From: Nocardiaceae bacterium
GTDB taxonomy: Bacteria; Actinomycetota; Actinomycetes; Mycobacteriales; Mycobacteriaceae
DNA: 64,000 nt
Direction of reading: 5' to 3'
NCBI GenBank assembly: GCA_021372355.1
Contig: JAJFUQ010000007.1
Coordinates: forward strand, 40,300-104,299
The position numbers and the translations under genes were made by a program. This document shows positions 25,240 through 33,360 of this stretch, piece by piece. The notes below the pieces were generated by a model that was given only the letters and a program-made list of their open reading frames with translations, made no database searches and had not been told where the DNA came from. Position 1 is the first letter of the stretch; each line of letters opens with the position of its first letter.

Positions 25240-25845
25240 CTAGGAGGTGAAATCGGCCGTCCAGGCAACGCGGTTCCAGTCCGTGACCTGCCCGATCTCA
25301 CCGTTGTAGCCAAGGGCGATACCGACCTTGGTGTACTTCGGATCGAGCATGATCGCGCGATGCGGCGGGGAGTTCTTCCATGCCTCGAAGGCGCCGGCGC
25401 CGCTCTGGGACACCTCGAACTGCGGCGATTCGCCCTCTTCGATCCGGGGGTAGGCGATCTCGCCCCACGAGACGTCGTGGATTCCGCAGTCGGCGAGGCG
25501 TTCGCCGGGGCCGCGGCCGAGTGAATCGACGTGGTCGGAGGGGGTGAATCCGCGGAGGATGCTGTCGTGCGAGGCGATGACCGCGGCGCTCGCCACCTGT
25601 CGGTCGAACTCCACCGGAGCAACGCCGTTCTCCGCACGGAAATCGTTGATCATCTGGAAGACGTCGCCCTCATCGAGAGTGAGATCGACAGCGAGTTCCT
25701 GGATGGAGGTGTTTTCCGTGATCTTGCAGGCCTTGAGCAGCTCGCTGGTGTCGGCAGCGGACGCGCTGGGGGCCGACAGCAGGCCGATCGTGGCGGCAGA
25801 GGCGAGGACTGCGGCGGCGGCCTTGATCTTGGCGGTGGTGTTCAT
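25240..25845 (-). CDS. Secreted CAP-domain (SCP/PR-1) protein
   Basis: 201 residues. A classical Sec signal peptide (KIKAAAAVLASAATIGLLSA) has likely cleavage after PSASA. The mature protein has a CAP-like core: MINDFRAENGVAPVEF (first helix), ASHDSILRGF, WGEIAYPR, and AWKNSPPHRAIMLDPKYTKVGIALGYN with the conserved NSPPHR segment. The metal-site His residues are partly kept (HD and HR). Bacterial CAP proteins are extracellular with mostly undefined roles. AAAGGAA precedes the ATG. It is divergent from the EmbR-like gene. Confidence 0.88.
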   Translation of the reverse strand: MNTTAKIKAAAAVLASAATIGLLSAPSASAADTSELLKACKITENTSIQELAVDLTLDEGDVFQMINDFRAENGVAPVEFDRQVASAAVIASHDSILRGFTPSDHVDSLGRGPGERLADCGIHDVSWGEIAYPRIEEGESPQFEVSQSGAGAFEAWKNSPPHRAIMLDPKYTKVGIALGYNGEIGQVTDWNRVAWTADFTS

Positions 25846-25911
25846 CGTGGTTCCTTTCGGTCGTTCTCTCGGACCGCTTGTCCTGGAGTGACTAAAGGTT
25901 CGCGGCCCGCG

Positions 25912-25929
25912 CTAACCGCCCACTAACGG
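25912..25929. repeat. Direct heptamer repeat, 11-bp period, SARP-like site
   Basis: CTAACCG (25912-25918) and CTAACGG (25923-25929) are spaced exactly 11 bp, one helical turn, as in binding sites of SARP-family regulators. They lie between the CAP gene and the EmbR-like regulator. Confidence 0.35.
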
Positions 25930-25961
25930 TCCGCTTATCGCCCGATGACCTGCGGTTTTAG

Positions 25962-25967
25962 TACAGT
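25962..25967 (+). promoter_or_regulatory. -10 element of the EmbR-like gene
   Basis: TACAGT, 6 bases before ATG 25974; a leaderless start is likely. Confidence 0.45.
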
Positions 25968-25973
25968 CACCGC

Positions 25974-27056
25974 ATGGATGTTCGGGTCCTGGGGCCAGTT
26001 CGGGTGCTTGCGGGTGGTCGTGAGCTGGCGATCGGCGGACGTCGCGCACGCATCGTTCTGGCTCTGCTCGTGGTGCACCGCCGACGCGTCGTGTCGGCCG
26101 AGACCCTGGCCGATGCGGTGTGGGGTGAGGACCCTCCCGCGACGTACCAGACGAGCCTGCAGGTGGCGGTCTCGAATCTGCGGAAGGTGTTGCGCGAAAA
26201 CGGATCTGATGCGGATGCGATTCGGACGGTGGCGCCGGGCTACCGCTTCGACCTGGCCGAGCAGAACTGCGATGTCGGCAGGTTCGAGGCCGCTCGTACC
26301 GCCGGGGTATTGGCCGCGCCGGACGCCGCAGCAGGCCATTATCGTCGGGCTCTCGCCGAGTGGAGCGGTGAAGTGCTGGCCGATCTCCGCGGCCTGAGCT
26401 TCGCAGACACGTTCGCGGCCGCGCTCGACGAAGAACGCTGGCACACTCTCGCGGCTCGAGTCGAGGCGGATATCGCCGCGGGTCGGGCGAAGGACGTGAT
26501 CGGTGAACTCACCAAGCTCACGAGCGAACATCCACTGCGCGAACCCTTTTGGGTCCAGCTCGCCTCGGCGCTGTACCTCTCGGGCCGGCAGTCCGACGCG
26601 CTCGACGCGTGTCGACGGGTGCGTCGAATTCTGGACGACGAACTCGGCGTGGATCCGGGACCTCAGTTGCTCGCGGTCGAGAGCAAGATCCTGCGTCAGG
26701 AACCGCTCGATGCGCACATCGGCGATCGCTCGCCCGCTCGGGAACTCACCGTCACCGAAGCCGAGACGATGGCGGTGACCTCGGGATTCTTGCTGCTCGC
26801 TGACGGGCGGCGGGTCACCGCGTCCGGCAACGTGCGGATCGGTCGGTCGCCCGACAACGACGTCCCGCTCGACGACCGCAAGGTCAGCCGACACCACGCC
26901 CGGATCTTCCAAGGTCCGACTGGCCTGGTCCTGCGTGACCTCGAGTCGACGAACGGCGTGTACCTGAACGGTGAGCGCGTCTCCGGTGACGCACTCCTGG
27001 TAAACGGTGCCGAGATCCGGATCGGCGCGATGACAATGGTTTTCGAATCAAACTAG
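25974..27056 (+). CDS. EmbR-like SARP regulator with C-terminal FHA domain
   Basis: 360 residues in EmbR architecture. An OmpR-type winged helix comes first (about 1-95: VRVLGPVRVLAGGRELAIGG, TYQTSLQVAVSNLRKVL, TVAPGYRF), then a bacterial transcriptional activation domain (96-245). An FHA domain follows (275-360) with RIGRSPDNDVPLDDRKVSRHHARI and LRDLESTNGVYLNG carrying the phosphothreonine-binding Arg, Ser and Asn. FHA domains read Thr phosphorylation, and the next gene is a Ser/Thr kinase 19 bases away. The pair mirrors EmbR-PknH of M. tuberculosis; targets here are unknown and need not be emb genes. Confidence 0.92.
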   Translation: MDVRVLGPVRVLAGGRELAIGGRRARIVLALLVVHRRRVVSAETLADAVWGEDPPATYQTSLQVAVSNLRKVLRENGSDADAIRTVAPGYRFDLAEQNCDVGRFEAARTAGVLAAPDAAAGHYRRALAEWSGEVLADLRGLSFADTFAAALDEERWHTLAARVEADIAAGRAKDVIGELTKLTSEHPLREPFWVQLASALYLSGRQSDALDACRRVRRILDDELGVDPGPQLLAVESKILRQEPLDAHIGDRSPARELTVTEAETMAVTSGFLLLADGRRVTASGNVRIGRSPDNDVPLDDRKVSRHHARIFQGPTGLVLRDLESTNGVYLNGERVSGDALLVNGAEIRIGAMTMVFESN

Positions 27057-27075
27057 ACATTTCGGGAGGTGGCCG

Positions 27076-28893
27076 TTGTCGTCCGCTGGCGTGCACTTTG
27101 GTCACTACCGTCTGGAACGGCCGATCGGTCGCGGTGGGATGGGCCAGGTCTGGCTTGCTTACGACACCGTCATCGAGCGCGAAGTCGCGCTGAAGCTGCT
27201 CCGTGCAGACGTCGTCACCGACGAGCGGTACCGGACGCGGTTCGAGAAAGAGGCCCGCATCGTCGCGAGCCTGCGTGAACCGCACATCGTCCCGGTACAC
27301 AGCTTCGGCACTGTCGGCGACCGCTTCTACATCGACATGGCGCTCATCGACGGCACGGATCTGAACACGATCCTGCGCCGCGACGGGGGTCTGGAGGCTC
27401 GGCAGGCGGTTGAGATCATCGAGCAGGTCGCGGCCGCGCTCGATGCGGCCCATCAAGCGGGTGTGGTGCACCGCGACGTCAAGCCCGCGAACATCCTCAT
27501 CCATCCTTCCGGCTTCGTGTATCTCATCGACTTCGGAATCGCCCAGCCGGACAGCTATTCGACGAACGCCGCCGAGGTCATCGGCACGCTCTCCTATCTC
27601 GCCCCCGAGCGCTTGAGAGGGGAGAGCGGCGTCCCCTCCGACGTGTACTCGCTGGCCTGCGTGTTGTTCGAATGCCTCACCGGCAAGCGCCCGTTCGGTG
27701 CCACCGACCGCGACGAGCAGGTGCGCGCACACTTGACCGAGCCGCCGCCGCGGCCTTCCCAAACCCGCAGTTCGGTGTCGACAGCGTTCGATGCCGTCAT
27801 TGCGCGGGGCATGGCGAAGCAGCCGGAGGACCGGTATCCGTCGGCGAAGGCGCTCGCGGAGGCGGCGCGCGCCGCGCTTCCTTCCGACTATCAGGCTGAA
27901 GCGGCGGTTGCGCGGGCCCATCGTCGGCGCACGCTCTTGATCGGCGGCGCTGCGGTGCTGGTTGTCGGTGTGCTGGTTTCGGCCGCCGGAGTCGGACTGC
28001 TCGGTGACATGCCCGTCGGACCAGGCAGCTCACGGACCACCGTCACGGTCGGGACCGACGCGAGTGATGTCGCGCTCGACCCCGCGCAACATCGGGCGTT
28101 CATCACCAACTCGTCAGAGGGCGTCCTGACCGTCGTCGACACCGAGAGCAGCACCGTGACGGGCACGGTGCTCGTGGGAAAGGAACCCGCTGCGGTCGCG
28201 GTCAACCCGTCGACGCACGCGGTGTACGTCGCCAACTCGGCAGACGGCACGATCGCGGTCGTCGATCCCGCGACGTGGTCGGTGACGGCGACCGTGCCGG
28301 TCGGTTCTCACCCGGTCGACATCGCCATCGACGTCGAGGCGAACACTGCGTACGTCGCGAACCTCGATTCGAACAGCGTGAGCGTGGTCGATCTGTCCAA
28401 CAACACCGTCCGGAAGACGGTCGAGGTTGGGCCGGAGCCGCGCTGCCTGGCCTTCGACCCGGAGCGCTCCGCGATCTACGTCAGCAACTCGGGGGCGAGC
28501 ACGGTGACGGTCATCGAAACCGCCACCGGCGGGGCGACGTCAACGATCGACGTCGGGCGGCCCGTGTGGTGTCTGGCGGCCGACCCGATTCAGACGACCG
28601 TTTACGTGACCAATCCGGACGACCACATGGTGTCGGTGATCCGGGTCCACGAGAACGCGGCGGCCGCGGAGATCGCGGTGGGGAAAGCGCCGCGCGCGGT
28701 CGCCGTCAACGTCGAATCCCACCGTGCGTACGTCGCTGACTACGCCTCTGGCGCGGTGACGGTCATCGACACGACGACGGACGCCGTTGCCTCGACGATC
28801 GACGTGGGCGCGGCGCCGACGAGTGTGGCGGTGGATTCGACCACGGGAACGGTCTATGTCCTCGCCGACGGGAAGCTCGTCGGGGTCGGTTAG
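27076..28893 (+). CDS. Transmembrane Ser/Thr kinase with YVTN beta-propeller ectodomain
   Basis: 605 residues. The kinase domain (about 9-265) has GRGGMGQVWLAYD (P-loop), VALKLL (ATP Lys), HRDVKPANIL, DFGIAQPDS, and a Thr/Ser activation loop ending GTLSYLAPERL. A short juxtamembrane stretch and one helix follow (about 288-310: LLIGGAAVLVVGVLVSAAGVG). The extracytoplasmic part has about seven YVTN-type repeats (AVYVANSADGTIAVVDPAT, TAYVANLDSNSVSVVDLSN, AIYVSNSGASTVTVIE), a propeller likely to bind an envelope ligand. TTG start with GGGAGG 6 bases upstream, co-transcribed with the FHA regulator. It is like PknD in plan, but with a different propeller type. Confidence 0.93.
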   Translation: MSSAGVHFGHYRLERPIGRGGMGQVWLAYDTVIEREVALKLLRADVVTDERYRTRFEKEARIVASLREPHIVPVHSFGTVGDRFYIDMALIDGTDLNTILRRDGGLEARQAVEIIEQVAAALDAAHQAGVVHRDVKPANILIHPSGFVYLIDFGIAQPDSYSTNAAEVIGTLSYLAPERLRGESGVPSDVYSLACVLFECLTGKRPFGATDRDEQVRAHLTEPPPRPSQTRSSVSTAFDAVIARGMAKQPEDRYPSAKALAEAARAALPSDYQAEAAVARAHRRRTLLIGGAAVLVVGVLVSAAGVGLLGDMPVGPGSSRTTVTVGTDASDVALDPAQHRAFITNSSEGVLTVVDTESSTVTGTVLVGKEPAAVAVNPSTHAVYVANSADGTIAVVDPATWSVTATVPVGSHPVDIAIDVEANTAYVANLDSNSVSVVDLSNNTVRKTVEVGPEPRCLAFDPERSAIYVSNSGASTVTVIETATGGATSTIDVGRPVWCLAADPIQTTVYVTNPDDHMVSVIRVHENAAAAEIAVGKAPRAVAVNVESHRAYVADYASGAVTVIDTTTDAVASTIDVGAAPTSVAVDSTTGTVYVLADGKLVGVG

Positions 28894-29294
28894 AAAGCGC
28901 CCGGGAAGTGTTCGGCGAGCTCGGCTTTCGAACGCACTCCGGGAACGTCGGCGAGGTCGACTCCGCCGCCCGCGAACAACCCCTGAATGCGTTCCACGTT
29001 CCACGACTCGATTCCGCGCGTCATGAATGACGGGGCGTCGGAATAGAAGCGGATCATCAGTCGCTGGTCCCGGCGGCCGCCGGCGCCCTTCCGGAGGGTG
29101 TACACGCGGGCCTGGGCGACATCGTTGCAGTCGATTTCGTGCGTTCCGCCCATGGCCTTGTGGATCGTGACGGTGCGGCCCACGCGTTCCATGCGCGTCC
29201 GTTGGTAAAGGACCTTCGCCAGACCGCCCGCGATCGCCGCGAGCCAAGGAGGGCGATCCCGCCGAGGTGTTGCTGGCTGAAGCGTACTGCGCAC
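28890..29294 (-). CDS. Hypothetical protein, start uncertain
   Basis: About 134 residues from GTG 29294, or about 100 from ATG 29192; neither start has a good ribosome site. A mildly hydrophobic segment (WLAAIAGGLAKVLYQ) precedes a mixed alpha/beta domain with TVTIHKAMGGTHEIDCNDVA, RLMIRFYSDAPSF and IQGLFAGGGVDLADVPGVRSKAELAEHFP. The last part looks like a substrate- or peptide-binding helix-turn region, but I do not recognise the family. The stop overlaps the kinase stop antiparallel. Confidence 0.5.
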   Translation of the reverse strand: MRSTLQPATPRRDRPPWLAAIAGGLAKVLYQRTRMERVGRTVTIHKAMGGTHEIDCNDVAQARVYTLRKGAGGRRDQRLMIRFYSDAPSFMTRGIESWNVERIQGLFAGGGVDLADVPGVRSKAELAEHFPGAF

Positions 29295-29333
29295 GGGGGA
29301 CACAGATGCCCTGCATGAGCTCGGTTGAAAACG

Positions 29334-29369
29334 AAAGTGGGCTGGAACCAGAAGGTTCCAGCCCACTTT
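29334..29369 (-). terminator. Terminator of etfD
   Basis: A perfect 16-bp stem (29334-29349 with 29354-29369), loop of four bases, minus-strand tail TTTCGTTTTC, 11 bases after the etfD stop. Confidence 0.9.
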
Positions 29370-29379
29370 GTGGTGGTTG

Positions 29380-32253
29380 TTACTGACCCGGAGGCTTCAG
29401 CCCGCCCTTGAGTCCGAGCCCGGCAGCGCCTGGCTTCGGAAGGCCGGCCGGCTTCGGTGCCTCGGCAGCGGGTGCTTCCGCGGCCGGAGCCTCGGCTGCC
29501 GGTGCCTCTGCGGCCGGTGCCTCGGCGGGAGTCTCCTCCACAGGTGCCTCCGGCTCTTCAGCCTTCGGTGCCTCTTCGGCGGCCGGTGCTGCGGGAGCTG
29601 CCGGCGGCTTGAGTCCACCCGGCGGCTTCAGGCCACCGGGGGAGCCCAGTCCGCCCTTGAGGCCGAGTCCGCCAGCGGCGGGCGTCGGAGCCGCAGCCGG
29701 AGCTTCTGCTGCCGGGGCTTCCGATGCCGGAGCGGCCGGAGCAGCAGGGGCAGCCGGTGCGCCCGGCGGCTTGAGTCCACCCGGAGGCTTCAGTCCGCCC
29801 GGTGCAGCGAGTCCGCCGCCCGGAGGCTTCAGTCCACCCGGAGCGGCGAGTCCGCCCGGCGGCTTGAGGCCCGTGGCCGGGGCCGGAGCGGCAGCTGCCG
29901 GAGCGGCGGCAGCCGGTGCCTCAGCCTTCGGCGCAGCCGGAGCGGCGGCTGTGACCGCGACTTCTTCCTTGCGCGGCTTGCCCGGCGTCCGGTTGAACGG
30001 CTCGAACGTCGGAAGGTCGGTCTTGCCTCGCTTGACACCTTCGAGGAGCAGCTGCGAGACGTCCTTGACGTCGACGCCCACACCGCGGCCCTGGTCGGCT
30101 GCCGAGGTCAGACCATCGGCGACCATGACCTTGCAGAACGGGCAGCCGACGGCGACCGTTCCACCGTTCGAACCAGCGGCGTCGAGGGTTGCGATCGCCT
30201 CGTCGACGCGGTTCTGGTTGATGCGCTCACCGATGTGCTCTTCCATCCACATGCGGGCACCACCGGCGCCACAGCAGAACGAGCGGTCGCCGTGACGCTC
30301 CATCTCGACGTGGACCATGCCCGACGACTCGATGAGCTCACGCGGCGGCGTGTAGACCTTGTTGTGACGACCGAGGAAGCAAGGGTCGTGGTACGTGACC
30401 TGCGGACCGTTCGCGTCGGCCGGCTTCACCGGCACGAGGTTGCCGTCGCGCACGAGGCGGTTCAGCAGCTGCGTGTGGTGAACGACCTCGTACTCGCCGC
30501 CGATCTGCGGATATTCACGCCCGAGGGCGTTCATGCAGTGCGGGCAGGTCGTGACGATCTTCTTGCGGGCCACCGGACGGTCACCGAACGCCTCGTCGAG
30601 GAGCTCGATGGCCTGCTTGGCGAGCATCTGGAAGAGGAACTCGTTGCCACCACGACGGGCCGAGTCACCGGTGCAGGTTTCCTGCTCACCGAGGACCACG
30701 AAGTCGACGTTGGCGCGGTAGAAGAGCTCGGCGGTTGCACGCACGGTCTTCTTGGCCTGGTCGTCGAACGAGCCGGCGCAACCGATCCAGTAGATGTATT
30801 CGACCTCTTGCGCCAGCGGCTCGCCGTCCCAGATCGGGATGTCGAAGCCGAGGCCCTTGGCCCAGTCCATACGACCGGAGTTGGCCTGACCCCACGGGTT
30901 GCCCTTGTTCTCCAGGTTGCGGAACAGAACACCGAGCTCGCCCGGGAACTCTGACTCCATCATGACCTGGTAGCGGCGCATGTCGACGATGTGGTCGATG
31001 TGCTCGATGTCGACCGGGCACTGCTCGACGCACGCACCACAGTTGGTGCAGCTCCACAGCACGTCCGGGTCGATGACACCGCCGGACTCGAGGTCGCCGA
31101 CGAGCGGACGGAGAGCCTGCTCGGCGTTCGTGCCGGTGATGCGCTCGAAGCCGTCTTCCGGAACGGCGTGGCCGTGCGGGGCATGGCCCTTGACCTCGAC
31201 CGAGCCCTCTTCCGGCATCGGCTTGTCGCCGAGGACGTACGGAGCCTTCGCGAACAGGTGGTCGCGGAGGTTCATGATGACGAGCTTCGGGCTCAGCGGC
31301 TTGCCAGTGTTCCAAGCCGGGCACTGCGACTGGCAGCGACCACACTCGGTACAGGTCAGCATGTCGAGGCGACCCTTCCAGGTGAAGTCGTCGACCTTGC
31401 CCTTACCCATGACGTCGTCTTCGCTCGGGTCGTCGAAGTCGATCGGAACGCCGTTGGCCTCCACCGGAAGCAGCGGTCCGAGGCCGTTCGGGAGACGCTT
31501 CGCGCCGACGTTCAGCGGAGCCGTGAAGATGTGCAGGTGCTTGCTGTGCATGACGATGTACAGGAAGACGAGCATGACGCCGATGTGGCCGAGGAGGCCG
31601 ATGCGGTCGAGGACTTCATTCGCGCTCTCGCCGAAGACCGAGAACACGTGGTCGCCGAGGAAGTTCGAGAAGAACGCGCCCGGGTTGTCGAAGTTGCCCG
31701 CTGCCTTCGCCGCACCGCGGAAGAAGAACATCGTCCAACAGACGTTGAAGATCATGAAGAGGATGATCCAAGCGCCGCCGAGGTGCGAACCGTAGAAGCG
31801 GGAGTTGCGCTCCTTCTTCTCCGGAGCGTTCTGGACGCGGATGATCGCGAACACGCCGAGCGACAGGATGCAGGCGATGCCGATGAAGTCCTGTGCGACA
31901 CCGAGGAGCGACAGCAGGTTGAGGTCGCCAACGCCGATTCGACGCAGCAGCGGCAGCTGGAACTGCTCGTTGAACGTCGCGCCGTAGGCCTCGATGTAAA
32001 CCGTCGACATGATGAGGAACGCGTACATCGTGAAGAAGTGCGCGAGACCGGGCACCGTCCACTTGAGCAGCTTCTTCTGTCCGGCGACCTCGACAAGCTC
32101 AGCGGTAAGCCGCTTCGGGATGTCGGTGGTCACGCGGCCCGTTGCTGGCGGGCCGGATGAGATCAATCGGTACAGGAAGTTTCCTCGTTGGGCGGCGAGA
32201 GCCACCGTGGCAAGGGTTCCCAGCAGCACGATGATCAGAGTTGCGTAGAACAC
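29380..32253 (-). CDS. etfD: Membrane Fe-S ETF:quinone oxidoreductase EtfD, with long Pro/Ala/Gly tail
   Basis: 957 residues; homologue of M. tuberculosis Rv0338c (882 residues), shown to take electrons from ETF during acyl-CoA oxidation. About five or six helices lie in the first 230 residues. Two 4Fe-4S motifs follow (CTECGRCQSQCP near 302, CTNCGACVEQCP near 399), then two CCG-type domains (CTGDSARRG near 526, CPHCMNALG near 569, HDPCFLGRHNK near 623, CCGAGGARMW near 659). From about residue 750 the protein becomes Pro/Ala/Gly/Glu-rich with repeats such as GGLKPPGGLAAPGG and AAEAPAAEAPAAEAP. That low-complexity tail is about 200 residues and probably explains the extra length. GGAGGAGTC precedes GTG 32253. 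It works with FadE5 in beta-oxidation. Confidence 0.93.
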   Translation of the reverse strand: MFYATLIIVLLGTLATVALAAQRGNFLYRLISSGPPATGRVTTDIPKRLTAELVEVAGQKKLLKWTVPGLAHFFTMYAFLIMSTVYIEAYGATFNEQFQLPLLRRIGVGDLNLLSLLGVAQDFIGIACILSLGVFAIIRVQNAPEKKERNSRFYGSHLGGAWIILFMIFNVCWTMFFFRGAAKAAGNFDNPGAFFSNFLGDHVFSVFGESANEVLDRIGLLGHIGVMLVFLYIVMHSKHLHIFTAPLNVGAKRLPNGLGPLLPVEANGVPIDFDDPSEDDVMGKGKVDDFTWKGRLDMLTCTECGRCQSQCPAWNTGKPLSPKLVIMNLRDHLFAKAPYVLGDKPMPEEGSVEVKGHAPHGHAVPEDGFERITGTNAEQALRPLVGDLESGGVIDPDVLWSCTNCGACVEQCPVDIEHIDHIVDMRRYQVMMESEFPGELGVLFRNLENKGNPWGQANSGRMDWAKGLGFDIPIWDGEPLAQEVEYIYWIGCAGSFDDQAKKTVRATAELFYRANVDFVVLGEQETCTGDSARRGGNEFLFQMLAKQAIELLDEAFGDRPVARKKIVTTCPHCMNALGREYPQIGGEYEVVHHTQLLNRLVRDGNLVPVKPADANGPQVTYHDPCFLGRHNKVYTPPRELIESSGMVHVEMERHGDRSFCCGAGGARMWMEEHIGERINQNRVDEAIATLDAAGSNGGTVAVGCPFCKVMVADGLTSAADQGRGVGVDVKDVSQLLLEGVKRGKTDLPTFEPFNRTPGKPRKEEVAVTAAAPAAPKAEAPAAAAPAAAAPAPATGLKPPGGLAAPGGLKPPGGGLAAPGGLKPPGGLKPPGAPAAPAAPAAPASEAPAAEAPAAAPTPAAGGLGLKGGLGSPGGLKPPGGLKPPAAPAAPAAEEAPKAEEPEAPVEETPAEAPAAEAPAAEAPAAEAPAAEAPKPAGLPKPGAAGLGLKGGLKPPGQ

Positions 32254-32336
32254 GACTCCTCCACGTTCTTCTATGAATGACTGAAAGTGATCATAGGCGG
32301 CGAAATGCCAACGTAATAACCGTCTCGGTACGCCCG

Positions 32337-33266
32337 TTATCCAAGTCCAAGAGGGCTGCTACCTGCGGAATTAGTTAGGGTTGGCTCAGAAGTGCTGGTT
32401 GACGCGGAACTCGTCGGCGTTTGGGACGTCGTGGACGTTTGGGAAGTCGTGGACGGCTTTTCGGTCGTCATGGTGGTCGTCTGCGTGGTTTCTTCGTCAG
32501 TGACCGTCGGCGACGTGAAATTGCTTGAATCGTTTGCCGATTCGTTGGTCCCGAAAGCGGATCCGAAGTTCGCGAAGTTCGGGCTCAGGTAGAACAGCGT
32601 TCCGATGATTGTGATCACAAAAAGGAGCAGAAAGAATCCGGAGAAACCCGAACCCGATGATCGACGCGGCTGCGCAGGAACTCGAATCGGTGCGAATTCC
32701 ATAGTCGGAGGCGAGTATCGAGACGGCGCGGGAGGGACAGCGGGGGTCGGCCATGCGGGGCTGGGCCGGGCCGCCGGAGTCGGCGTCCAAACGCGTTGAG
32801 CGGCGGGGGCATCGGGCATCTGCGAATAAGCCAGGAGCGGCGCTGCGGTGGCCATGCGCGGAACGACGAGGGTTGTCGTCGACTCGGCCACCGAGGCGGC
32901 CGCGAGTCGAGCGCCGCGGTAAGCGGCTTCGTGGTCGGTGAGGTCGCCGTCATCGGCGACCAGGGCAACTTCGTCCAGGCCAAGAGACAACAGTGACGTT
33001 CGTACGGATTCGACGGTGTCGGCCGACCAGTCGTTTGGATAGGTCGCCACGATCGAGTCGGGCGGTGCTATCCGCGTGGTGACGTCGCCGAGCAGTGCCA
33101 GCATCGACGTCGCGATCAAGGTCGGGTCTGGTGTGTTCGCAGCGGGGCTTGCGCCCGTGAATTCGGTAGTCCGCACGAGATACTCGGGAGTCGTCGGGGC
33201 GGAGTCAGAAACCACCGCCGCAACACTCTCGACATTCCCGATGCGCAGGCCAACGCCTGTCGCCAT
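32337..33266 (-). CDS. Membrane-anchored protein with degenerate actin-like N domain and Thr/Ser-rich tail
   Basis: 309 residues. The N-terminal domain (1-135) starts GVGLRIGNVESVAAVVSD, like the first strands of Hsp70/actin folds, and has NDWSADTVESVRTSLLSLGLDEVALVADDG, which parallels the interface segment of the Hsp70-like protein two genes upstream (SHWNTYTTNTLREALSRAGL). A Pro-rich linker precedes one helix (about 208-230: GFFLLLFVITIIGTLFYLSP). The exterior is Thr/Ser-rich. ATG 33266 has GAAAGG upstream. It is the last gene of the operon facing iniBAC. ATP-binding residues are not evident. Function unknown. Confidence 0.75.
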   Translation of the reverse strand: MATGVGLRIGNVESVAAVVSDSAPTTPEYLVRTTEFTGASPAANTPDPTLIATSMLALLGDVTTRIAPPDSIVATYPNDWSADTVESVRTSLLSLGLDEVALVADDGDLTDHEAAYRGARLAAASVAESTTTLVVPRMATAAPLLAYSQMPDAPAAQRVWTPTPAARPSPAWPTPAVPPAPSRYSPPTMEFAPIRVPAQPRRSSGSGFSGFFLLLFVITIIGTLFYLSPNFANFGSAFGTNESANDSSNFTSPTVTDEETTQTTTMTTEKPSTTSQTSTTSQTPTSSASTSTSEPTLTNSAGSSPLGLG

Positions 33267-33360
33267 TCCGGGCACCTTTCGATTCGTCTTCTCAAGACAA
33301 ATCGCTGGCCGGCATACGAACCGTTAACCGGATGTGATGCGACAAACAGGTCTAAAAGGC

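Noticed and set aside
29600..29880. Repetitive DNA that could be taken for a CRISPR or tandem array
   Set aside because: The repeats are codon-level Pro/Gly/Ala repeats inside the etfD reading frame, uneven in length, without unique spacers.
30991..32160. Long open frames opposite etfD, and 16929-18395 opposite the CLC gene
   Set aside because: Composition is that of antisense frames (runs of Arg, Asp, His and Gln) and lacks hydrophobic cores or motifs.
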